Shown here in pieces: positions 50,944 to 58,803 of a DNA stretch of 64,000 nucleotides. The notes under the pieces are model-generated. The model did not search any database and was not told where the DNA came from. It saw only the letters and a list, made by a program, of their open reading frames with translations. Origin of the DNA: Phycisphaerae bacterium (GTDB taxonomy: Bacteria; Planctomycetota; Phycisphaerae; Sedimentisphaerales; Anaerohalosphaeraceae); the NCBI GenBank assembly GCA_014859965.1, contig JACZKQ010000045.1, positions 1 through 64,000 of the forward strand. Direction: 5' to 3'. A program made the translations under genes and the position numbers. Numbering within the stretch: position 1 is the stretch's first letter; the number at the start of each line of letters is the position of its first letter.

Positions 50944-52053
50944 ATGAACAGCCTGCGAAATACAAATTGCTTTTTTTTTACTGCCCTGCTGGTTTCGGTC
51001 TTCACACTGTCGGCCTTTGCTGCGGATGCGCCCGGGCCGTCGCCCGATCCCGACGGTAAACTTGCCGACATGAGCAAGCCCGTTCAGGTGTATATCCTTA
51101 TGGGACAGTCCAACATGCTGGGTGCGGGCAAGGTTGCCGGAGACAATGAAGGGACGCTGGAGTATGCGGTGAAGACCAAGAAGAAATATTCCTACCTGGT
51201 CGATGACTTGGGCGACTGGACCGTTCGCAACGACGTCCGCAATGGGCGCGTCATGGGCAGCGGCACGGGCGCCATGAAGCTGTTTAACAACGAGTGGATG
51301 ACCATCAAGGGCGGCAAGATCGGGCCGGAAATCGGCATTGGACATTACTTGGGCAACGCCATCGATGCGCCCGTACTCATCCTGAAAAGCTGCATTGGCA
51401 ATCGCAGCCTCGGATGGGACCTGCTGCCGCCGGGAAGCGAGCGCTACGAGGTCGAAGAGATAGACAAAAAAACTGGAGAAACGAAGACGTTCGTCTACGC
51501 CGGGTACAAGGATTCGCCGGACAAATGGAAAAAAGGCACGGAGCCCGAGCCGATCGGATGGTATGCCGGCATGCAGTACGACGGCGATGTTGCCAACGCC
51601 AAGAAGGTGCTGGCTGAGCTGGACACGTATTACCCCGGAGCGAAGCAGTACGAGATCGCGGGCTTCTTCTGGTGGCAGGGCGATAAGGATCGCTACAACG
51701 CCGCACATGCCGAGCGGTACGAACAGAATCTCGTGCACTTGATCAAGACGCTGCGTAAGGACTTCAATGCGCCCAACGCGAAATTCGTTTGTGCGACTCT
51801 CGGTCAGACGGCCAAAGGCGCCGAAGGCACGGAAGGGCAAATCCTTGAAGCGCAACTGGCGGTAGATGGCAAGAGCGGCAAGTATCCCGATTTCAAGCGC
51901 AACGTCGCGACCGTTTACAGCAGGCCCCTCTGTCACGGAGGCGCCTCCAACAGCCACTATAACGGCAACGCCGAGACCTACATGGACATCGGTGAGGCAA
52001 TGGGGCGGGCCATGGTTAATCTAATTGAAACAGGCAACAGTCTATCCAGATGA
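50944..52053 (+). CDS. Secreted SGNH/sialate O-acetylesterase-like protein
   Basis: A 369-residue protein with a signal peptide ending near FAA. The SGNH catalytic block VQVYILMGQSNMLGAG gives Ser56; KIGPEIGIGHYLGN is block-II-like, and GGASNSHYNGNAETY near the C-terminus provides the His region. It is related to the N-terminal domain of the protein at 46441, which has the same VRNDV and GPE features. It is predicted to de-acetylate sugars. It lies 38 bases downstream of the unknown paralogue, so the three genes 46441-52053 look like one transcription unit. Confidence 0.85.
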   Translation: MNSLRNTNCFFFTALLVSVFTLSAFAADAPGPSPDPDGKLADMSKPVQVYILMGQSNMLGAGKVAGDNEGTLEYAVKTKKKYSYLVDDLGDWTVRNDVRNGRVMGSGTGAMKLFNNEWMTIKGGKIGPEIGIGHYLGNAIDAPVLILKSCIGNRSLGWDLLPPGSERYEVEEIDKKTGETKTFVYAGYKDSPDKWKKGTEPEPIGWYAGMQYDGDVANAKKVLAELDTYYPGAKQYEIAGFFWWQGDKDRYNAAHAERYEQNLVHLIKTLRKDFNAPNAKFVCATLGQTAKGAEGTEGQILEAQLAVDGKSGKYPDFKRNVATVYSRPLCHGGASNSHYNGNAETYMDIGEAMGRAMVNLIETGNSLSR

Positions 52054-52928
52054 ATTGATCGGATCAATGTGAGGTTGCGGAGCAATCCACTACCACCCGT
52101 CAGTTGGGTGAGCAGAGTCCGAGAGAATACAATCTTTTTGAGCGAAGAGGCTTGCCGCAAAATATTTGTGAGCCGTTTTCGGATTCAATCTGGGGCCCTT
52201 GAGGCAACCCGAGATTGCGCCTGCGCAGAGGCGCTTGCCATGCCAAAATCCGGTCTGATCTGTTCCTAATTGAGGCATTCCGTTAGTTTGTAAGTGTCTG
52301 TTTTTTTGGTTGGTTGGGCGAAAAAAAAGATATTACCCGCCAAATTGGTTCGGCAGGGGGCCGCAGGCGCTGTGGGGAGGGAAATCCTCTGGAATTGACC
52401 CCAGGAAAAGATAGGCGAATCCCACTCGATCCTGTAGGAATAAATTGTGGCCAAAAGAACTGGAGAAAAGAAAAGATTCACCGATGACCAGTATACCGCA
52501 ACGTCAGTTTTTTCATGGGAAGAAATCGAGAATCTCCGCGACCTTGAAAGATAGTCGCTTTTGTGGAAACATCTGCCGGATGAACCGCTGATGGCGGCGC
52601 AACAGCCGTTGACAGAGCCGCTTTGCGCCCGACGAAGTCGGTTCGGCTTCTGTAAGGCCATCCAACCAGCGAAAGCATTCGATTCGCCTACCGTGCCCGG
52701 AAAAGAAGACGCGGGAACCGCTAAACGCGACACCACTTCACGAATATACTTGCCACAAACGGAATGTCTCCAGCACAAAGTTTTTTTGAAGAAATTGACA
52801 GTCTCATGTGATTCTGGTAAAATGATAAATCTAGGATGGAGAAATGTATGCTTTCTTGTCGTGTAAACGCGAAATGTCAGCTCTTACCAGTCATGGGGGT
52901 CATTCCACTCTTGCGGAGGAAGCGAATC
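52054..52928. other. Intergenic region with promoter and doubtful micro-ORF
   Basis: About 870 bases without a convincing large gene. A GTG-started 35-codon frame (52447-52554, beginning VAKRTGEKKRFTDDQYTATS) has an AGGA upstream and an amphipathic, protein-like composition, but is too short to call. The promoter at 52795-52823 serves the next gene. Confidence 0.4.
52795..52823 (+). promoter_or_regulatory. Sigma-70-type promoter for 52929 gene
   Basis: TTGACA (52795-52800), 17 bases, TAAAAT (52818-52823). It is near-consensus and about 105 bases from the ATG at 52929. Confidence 0.75.
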
Positions 52929-53801
52929 ATGTCAAGTAATCTCAAAAACGTGGTGATTGTATCAATCATTTTAGTCATGCCTGCGATCGTCCTGGCTGCC
53001 GGCAAACAGACTGTCTGGGTTGTGGAGGATTTTGAATCGTACCAATCCACAACGGACATGTTAGCCACTGGCCTGGACACCGGAGGCCCCTGGTGGAATG
53101 CTTACTCCTTGACACAGGTTCTCCCCGGCGGCAGCGGGGATCCCACTCCGCCTTTTCCAACCACTATGACGCTTGGACTTGGCGAGCCCAATGGTTTCAC
53201 TTCTGAAGGAGAAACACTGGCAGACCCCAACAGTCCCAAGAGCATGATCATCCATTACGAGATCCCGAACGAGAGCCGCAGTGCAGACTTCTTGATCCTG
53301 GCTCACAACCTCGGCCTGCCCTTCAATGTCGTCCAAACCCCGATTGGTAACCTGGCGATCGTAGACCTCACGCAGTTCGACAAGGCGCAGTTCAAGATCA
53401 AAAAGTTCTCCGGAAATCAGTCCCACCCGAACTCCGCTTTTACCATGGCCTTCGTCGCCCCTGATACGACAACCATCGGGTATTACAGAGCACGGCGAAC
53501 GCAGCTGCCCTCCGGCATCATGGCAGCCTCTCAGGACGTCTGGGAAATACTGGAGTTCGATCTGTCCGCCGAACTGTTGGGCCGAGAGGATTCTGCCAGC
53601 ATAAAAGATGTCGGCGTCGATGTCGTAGCCGTTGTATTTGGCATCGAAGACGAGCCCTCGTCCAGTGTCACTTTTGCCGTCGACGACATTGCCTTATATA
53701 CCGAATCAGAGTGCCCGCGATATCTTCCCGCCGACCTCAACGGAGATTGTATTGTCAGCCTCGCCGACCTCGCCGTAATAGCGGGCCAGTGGCTCCAATA
53801 G
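52929..53801 (+). CDS. Secreted protein with dockerin-like tail (290 aa)
   Basis: The ATG has GGAGGAAGCG upstream; a longer frame from 52836 lacks a site. Signal peptide ends near VLA. The body (VWVVEDFESYQSTTDML...) has a beta-sandwich, carbohydrate-binding-like opening with the 'V-x-D-F-E-S-Y' pattern common in planctomycete exported proteins, and ends with VDDIALYTE. The C-terminus is a dockerin-like module (ADLNGDCIVSLADLAVIAGQ, then WLQ). No catalytic motif is seen. It is probably a surface glycan-binding or structural protein. Confidence 0.78.
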   Translation: MSSNLKNVVIVSIILVMPAIVLAAGKQTVWVVEDFESYQSTTDMLATGLDTGGPWWNAYSLTQVLPGGSGDPTPPFPTTMTLGLGEPNGFTSEGETLADPNSPKSMIIHYEIPNESRSADFLILAHNLGLPFNVVQTPIGNLAIVDLTQFDKAQFKIKKFSGNQSHPNSAFTMAFVAPDTTTIGYYRARRTQLPSGIMAASQDVWEILEFDLSAELLGREDSASIKDVGVDVVAVVFGIEDEPSSSVTFAVDDIALYTESECPRYLPADLNGDCIVSLADLAVIAGQWLQ

Positions 53802-53917
53802 ACACATTTCACGTTTGATGTATAATGATGGATCATTGACTGCCGGTCAAGCCCCCGATGGAGGTTGGCACCGGGGGATGTTTGAAAAATGTTTCTTTCA
53901 GAAAGGAGCGGGTAGTT

Positions 53918-54478
53918 GTGAACAGGTTGAATCTTGGCATTGGAAGAGTACTTTTGGCTTTGTGCACTGTTTCATTGCTCGGCGGCCCGGCGATAGGCCA
54001 GTCGGAGTTGGAGCGCATAGTGGATGAAGGGCAGATGAGCTGGCTGGTCGGTCGGTGGACTGCCGCGACCGACGAGGGCCAGACCATTGAGCTTGCTTAC
54101 CGATGGCAACTCGACAAGAATATGATTTCGGTCTACTTCAAGATGGGCGGTTATGCCTACCAGGGCATGATCTTCTGCGTACCCGGCCAGGAGAAAGTCA
54201 TCGAGGTTGGAGTTGACAACAAGGGTAGTACAGTCAACTGCGAATGGGATGTGACCTGGGACGGAGCGGTCTCAAAACGCGAAGTCTCACAAGGCAATGG
54301 CCAGAAAGAGAGCATGGCCATGGCAACTTCGAAGATCGACAAAGACACTATGAAGGTGAGGCTCTATGCGATGGAATATGGCAACCTTGCAGGTGACCCC
54401 TGGGCAGCACTCCAGTTCAAGCGCCAGCCCGTGCAGCGTTCAGGTGGCAGGCAAAGTACGGGGACCGACGAGAAATAG
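53918..54478 (+). CDS. Unknown exported protein (DUF1579-like beta-barrel?)
   Basis: A 186-residue protein; GTG at 53918 has AAAGGAG upstream. Signal peptide (LGIGRVLLALCTVSLLGGPA). The mature part (SWLVGRWTAATDEGQTIELAYRWQ...) has the 'W-L-V-G-x-W' start and alternating beta-strand pattern of lipocalin-like DUF1579-type domains, though the match is loose. It ends in a basic, low-complexity tail. Role unknown. It follows the preceding gene by 116 bases. Confidence 0.6.
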   Translation: MNRLNLGIGRVLLALCTVSLLGGPAIGQSELERIVDEGQMSWLVGRWTAATDEGQTIELAYRWQLDKNMISVYFKMGGYAYQGMIFCVPGQEKVIEVGVDNKGSTVNCEWDVTWDGAVSKREVSQGNGQKESMAMATSKIDKDTMKVRLYAMEYGNLAGDPWAALQFKRQPVQRSGGRQSTGTDEK

Positions 54479-54630
54479 CAGACAAACATGAAAGTGCGGT
54501 AGTACCCTGGATTGTCAGGAATGCCCGTTCCAGGTCTGTCGGTCAGGCACAAACACATTCTTGTCACTGCCGCGCAACGGCGAGTTACAGCGCGTCGTTT
54601 ACGACAACAGGACTGAGCTTGTGTATTCCT

Positions 54631-54841
54631 ATGATGCCGGGTGCTGAGCGGATCGCCACCAGTATCGCCGATACGAATATTGATGGCGACGTGAACCTTG
54701 CGGACTTTGTAGCAATAGCATCAGGATGGATGGCAGCCAATTGTGACGTCTCGAACTGGTATAGCGGAGCGTGATCAAAATGGTTCTGTGAGTATTGACG
54801 ATCTTTTGCTCTTGGCCGACCAATGGCCGAATGGATTCTGA
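54631..54841 (+). pseudogene. Frameshifted remnant of a dockerin-like C-terminus
   Basis: One frame from 54631 reads SIADTNIDGDVNLADFVAIA, then GWMAANCDVSNWYSGA and a stop. The adjacent frame continues directly as RDQNGSVSIDDLLLLADQWP and stops at 54841. Together they form the two halves of a dockerin-like module, broken by a one-base shift near 54770. It has no ribosome site or signal peptide. The 5' sequence from about 54500 has short open stretches but no recognisable domain. It is likely the decayed end of a surface-protein gene. Confidence 0.55.
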
Positions 54842-55301
54842 TGTGAAGATCGTTGTGTTTGACCTGTGGGAAGTCTTCTGTGGATTGGCTCGCTCGTATT
54901 TTGTTCTGGCGTGTGACGGTTTGTACTGGTCACAAGAGGTACATCAGGCCAGATCGTGGTGTCTCCATTTTGTCTCCACTGCTCGTTATTTGGCGGCTAA
55001 GAGTCCGAGATGATGCGCGAAATAGACCCCCTGCAAATGAATATGTGTGCAAAATCGGATTCAATGTCCGGCTTCCACGTCGCACGAGCTTGCAAGGATG
55101 CGCAATGATTCGATGCCCACGGTATGGAACTGTTGTACCAGGGGCGCATATTGGCGGCGGCTGTGGCCGATGACGTTGCATTTACGATGTCCGGAAGCAC
55201 CCATCGCCGTTGGTATCGGCATTGCTCAGCAGCGCGACGTTTTCGCCAGGCGGCTACTCCACCCTTTTGAAAACAGTGGCTCTGGACTTCTCAACAGGTC
55301 C
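54842..55301. other. Stretch without recognised gene
   Basis: About 460 bases after the dockerin remnant with only short frames and no domain signature. It may be further decay of the same gene. Confidence 0.35.
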
Positions 55302-57869
55302 TCAATCAGGATCTGCATGACCCTGTGAAGGACCGAAACTCCAGTCTTCAGCCAATTTGGCGAAGTCCTTGAAGTTTACGATGTGATGATCGTCGATCAC
55401 GATGTCGGCCGAGAGATCCGGGCCAGTCTGCAGCCATTGGGAGGCCAGGGTCATGAGGTCATCGAAGTCCACATCGAGATCTTTGTCGAAATCGCCAGGG
55501 GCTATGTGCATGCTTGCAATCGTGACGACAGATCTGGGGGGGATGTTTATCGTGTCGTCGGATTTTAGCAGAGCGTACGCGGTCAGGTTTTCGGACGCCG
55601 ATGTGACGTAGGGCACGACATAGTTGACGGGCTTATTCAGGGGCAGACTGCGATAGTCGAAACGCACGGGTTTATTCTGTGCGGATCTGTTGACCAAGAC
55701 TGTGACGATCACGACGTTGGAGTCATTGCAGTAGCTCGACAGCATCAGGCTTTCGAGGGTGTCGGCGGGCAGGGCGTTGTCGGATCGGGCGGCACCGATT
55801 TGCTTCATGCCCGGCCTGATGAATCGGGCGTAGTTGCCGACGGCCCAGAGCATTTTGGAGTCGCAGTAGTCGCCGTCGGTGTCGCTCTTGTCGACATAGA
55901 CGAGGCCGTCCTTGTAGTTGTACGGTGAGACCCCGAGCCACCATTGCCACGATACAGCCTCGGCGATCGTCATGTCGCAGTGGATGGTGCGGGCGATGTA
56001 CAGAGCGGGATCGATGCCGAAGTCCCGATTGGGTCCGTAATCGCCAAGAATACAATACTCGGTCTGTTCATAATCCAGGCCGTAGTTGTCGAGCGCATTT
56101 CTAAGCAGTTGCCTCATGGTGATCAGGCCGTAGCTGGTCGTGTCCGTCCAGTAGCTGTGGGAACTGATGGCGGCCGGAAGTCTGTCGCCGATGTAATTGC
56201 CGGAGGCGTTGTCGAAGAACTCGTAGATATGGTTTGCCCGGAAGCCACCGCGCGAGTAGAGGTAGTCGATCTGCCCGGAATCACACACATCGATCTGCGT
56301 GTGCAGGGCGCGGGACTGCAGCTCGGGGTAGAGCACCTTGACAAATGCAGCCATTTCGGTGTTGCTGTACCTGCAGCCTTCCTGGCCGGCGTGTCCGGGT
56401 TTGGCGGGGTCTTCGTTCCAGTCCCATTCGGGTTCGTTGAAGGGAGATATCGATGCGAACTCGACGCCTTCGAAATCGGCGTAGAACGCAATGACGTCGG
56501 CGAGATAGGCGGCAAATGCGTCACGTTTGCCCGGGTCGAGGTTCGTATCTCCGACGTCGGGATCACAGAACGCGTATCCGTTCCTGGTCATCGTAATCGG
56601 CGGACTGTTGCAAAAGGCCTTGAAGTATTCCACTCCGCGCGCCTTTGCCATTTGAATGAAGGCCCGTTGTCCGGGACAGCGCGTCCAGTCGTAGGCGGTC
56701 AGTGAGGTGTCGTAGTAGAAATCGGCCCGCCGCCAAGGGTCGCTGACGTTGCTTTGCCGGGCGCTTCCGGCGCCGATGTTGGTTCGCCAGATCGAGAGTC
56801 CTGCGCCAATGGGATTATCGTCACCGTCGAGGCCGGTTTCGAAGAGAAGATCGGCGATTTTGTTGCGTTTGGCGCTCGGCCAGAGGCCGACGTACTGGGC
56901 CGACCAGCAATCGGATGCGCCAAAGCCCCTGATTGTCTGCTTCTGATCGCTTACGTCGATGGTGACTGTAAGCTGAGCGGCGTTCGTTGTCGCCAGATTG
57001 CCGCCGGCGCCCGGTCGAATCGGCGGATAGTCATAAGTCCGCGCAACCGGGACAGCGGAGGCGATTGCGGAGAAGCCGGTTTCATTATGGTTGGGGGACG
57101 TATCCTGCGCTTTGACCCGGAAGGCGTACACTTGGCCTTCGCGAAGCTCGTAACACGTATAGGTTGGCGAGGTCTGCCATGTACTGCTTGCCTCGGGATG
57201 GGTCGTACACTCAAAAAGGTACTCCACCTCGCTGAGGTCGTCGTCGGCGGTTGTGGCGGTCATCGTTATCGACAGTGCATTGGCGGCCCGGGGCGGTGTC
57301 CGCCAGGTCATCGGATTCGGCGTGGGAGGCGTCGTGTCGTTTGGTGCGACGGTTTCTTCCGTAATGGATACATTGGTTACGGCCAGGTTGTTCCACCAGC
57401 CCGGATCGATGGTCATTCCCAGTTTGTGGCCGATGAGGTAGTCCCTGGCCGTTCCCTCCGTAGAGAAGGAAACCGAGTAATCCGTGTACGAAGAGGTCGA
57501 CACCGACGGGGGCGTGTACCTTACGATTTGCGAACCGTTTGTCACATTGTAGAAATGGAACGGCACGGTATGACCATTGTCGTAACTGATCATTCTCACC
57601 GTCATGGTGTAGATCGAGTTGTCCTTGATGATAACTCCGGTCGACCTCCATATAATCGTGTACCCTGCATTGTCCCACCAACTGCACATTTGGACATGGT
57701 CGCCGAGGACGCGTATGCCGCCGGTGTAGGGTCCGGGCTCGTTGGAGGCATTGGAGGCCTCGTTCCAGTTAAGGGTCGACATGTCGTCGTTGAAGACGAC
57801 GGCGGCGGGCGCCGTTTGTGGTACGGCCAATACCATTAGAGCGATAAGAACTACCTTCGCCATTTTCAT
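55302..57869 (-). CDS. GH30-family glycoside hydrolase with dockerin-like tail
   Basis: An 855-residue protein; the ATG has AAAGGAGG about eight bases upstream. Signal peptide (MKMAKVVLIALMVLAVPQTA, AxA site). An N-terminal carbohydrate-binding-like beta-sandwich (~25-175) is followed by an Fn3-like region (~180-275). The catalytic barrel begins IRGFGASDCWSAQYVG. Acid/base Glu479 lies in SPFNEPEWDW and candidate nucleophile Glu604 in EQTEYC. A beta-sandwich follows, and the C-terminus carries two dockerin-like units (GDFDKDLDVDFDDLMTLASQ, then DDHHIVNFKDFAKLAEDWS). GH30 members cut beta-1,6-galactan, xylan or glucan; substrate is undecided. Confidence 0.88.
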   Translation of the reverse strand: MKMAKVVLIALMVLAVPQTAPAAVVFNDDMSTLNWNEASNASNEPGPYTGGIRVLGDHVQMCSWWDNAGYTIIWRSTGVIIKDNSIYTMTVRMISYDNGHTVPFHFYNVTNGSQIVRYTPPSVSTSSYTDYSVSFSTEGTARDYLIGHKLGMTIDPGWWNNLAVTNVSITEETVAPNDTTPPTPNPMTWRTPPRAANALSITMTATTADDDLSEVEYLFECTTHPEASSTWQTSPTYTCYELREGQVYAFRVKAQDTSPNHNETGFSAIASAVPVARTYDYPPIRPGAGGNLATTNAAQLTVTIDVSDQKQTIRGFGASDCWSAQYVGLWPSAKRNKIADLLFETGLDGDDNPIGAGLSIWRTNIGAGSARQSNVSDPWRRADFYYDTSLTAYDWTRCPGQRAFIQMAKARGVEYFKAFCNSPPITMTRNGYAFCDPDVGDTNLDPGKRDAFAAYLADVIAFYADFEGVEFASISPFNEPEWDWNEDPAKPGHAGQEGCRYSNTEMAAFVKVLYPELQSRALHTQIDVCDSGQIDYLYSRGGFRANHIYEFFDNASGNYIGDRLPAAISSHSYWTDTTSYGLITMRQLLRNALDNYGLDYEQTEYCILGDYGPNRDFGIDPALYIARTIHCDMTIAEAVSWQWWLGVSPYNYKDGLVYVDKSDTDGDYCDSKMLWAVGNYARFIRPGMKQIGAARSDNALPADTLESLMLSSYCNDSNVVIVTVLVNRSAQNKPVRFDYRSLPLNKPVNYVVPYVTSASENLTAYALLKSDDTINIPPRSVVTIASMHIAPGDFDKDLDVDFDDLMTLASQWLQTGPDLSADIVIDDHHIVNFKDFAKLAEDWSFGPSQGHADPD

Positions 57870-57917
57870 GTATACGTCCTCCTTTCTGCTGTGCGCTGGG
57901 CCGGCAACCTCATACAA

Positions 57918-58251
57918 GGCTGAGACGCAACGAATTCTGCAAATAGCGTGAAAAAAGGGGGCAGCCGGTATATGCCATATAACGTCATATCCGGCGATCC
58001 GTCACGCAACAGCATCAATGATATCGAGATCCGGCCGCGATTGCAATGTTTCCGGTCAGCAAAATGGCCAATAAGCTCAAGACCCCAAAACACGCCAGTT
58101 CGCCGAAAATATGTCATTCCGCAGCTTTTTGACACATCTCGGGCTGTTCCTGGTGGACGGCGGCCAAAAATTTTAAAAAAAAGCCGGCCGCTCTTATGTA
58201 AAAACCGGACTATTTCCGTCATACTATCAGATGAACGAGGTGCGGTGGCCT
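57918..58251. other. Divergent intergenic region
   Basis: About 330 bases between the GH30 gene and the first sigma-factor gene. An A/T-rich stretch (58166-58180) may carry promoter function, but no clear -35/-10 pair was identified. No gene was seen. Confidence 0.4.
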
Positions 58252-58803
58252 ATGCTGGAAGACAGGAAGATCTTTAAGAGGCTCAAGAAAGGCGACAGGG
58301 ACGCACTCTGTATTGTGTACGAAAAGTACAGGGACAGTCTGCGAACCATCGCCGGGTCCATGCTGCATGACACGGGCGGGGCCGAAGATGTTCTGCATGA
58401 TGTGTTCGTGGCATTTGCTCAAAAGGCGCGGCAGTTAAAAATCAAAGGCAGTTTGCGAAGCTATTTGGCAACATGTGTCGCCAACAGGGTCCGCGATGAG
58501 TATCGCCGTAAACAAGCCCGTACCGTTCAACTGGATCATGTCGAACCTGTGTCCTCAGTTTCAGACGGTCCCGACAATCGGATCATGGCTGATGAAGGAA
58601 CACAGGCACTGGTGCGGGCGCTGGCATCCATTCCATTTGAACAACGTGAGGTCGTATTGCTGCATCTCAAAGGCGCCTTGACATTCAGGGAAATCGCTCG
58701 AATCCAGAAGACGACCACAAGTACAACTCACGGCAGATATCGATACGGGCTGCAAAAACTTCGTACATTGCTCGATGGGGAGTTCACTCATGAATCCCGT
58801 TAG
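58252..58803 (+). CDS. ECF-type sigma-70 factor
   Basis: A 183-residue protein. ATG at 58252 has GAGGTG ten bases upstream; an upstream ATG (58231) lacks a site. Region 2 is visible in RLKKGDRDALCIVYEKYRDS, AEDVLHDVFVAFAQKARQLK and SLRSYLATCVANRVRDEYRR. Region 4 follows (ALASIPFEQREVVLLHLKGA, LTFREIARIQKTTTSTTHGR). It lacks sigma regions 1 and 3. Its stop overlaps the start of the next gene by 14 bases, so sigma and membrane protein are translationally coupled, the usual layout of ECF/anti-sigma pairs. Confidence 0.88.
   Translation: MLEDRKIFKRLKKGDRDALCIVYEKYRDSLRTIAGSMLHDTGGAEDVLHDVFVAFAQKARQLKIKGSLRSYLATCVANRVRDEYRRKQARTVQLDHVEPVSSVSDGPDNRIMADEGTQALVRALASIPFEQREVVLLHLKGALTFREIARIQKTTTSTTHGRYRYGLQKLRTLLDGEFTHESR

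Noticed and set aside
52266-52778. 170-codon minus-strand frame in the 52 kb gap
   Set aside because: It has no ribosome site, no domain and the composition of chance sequence.
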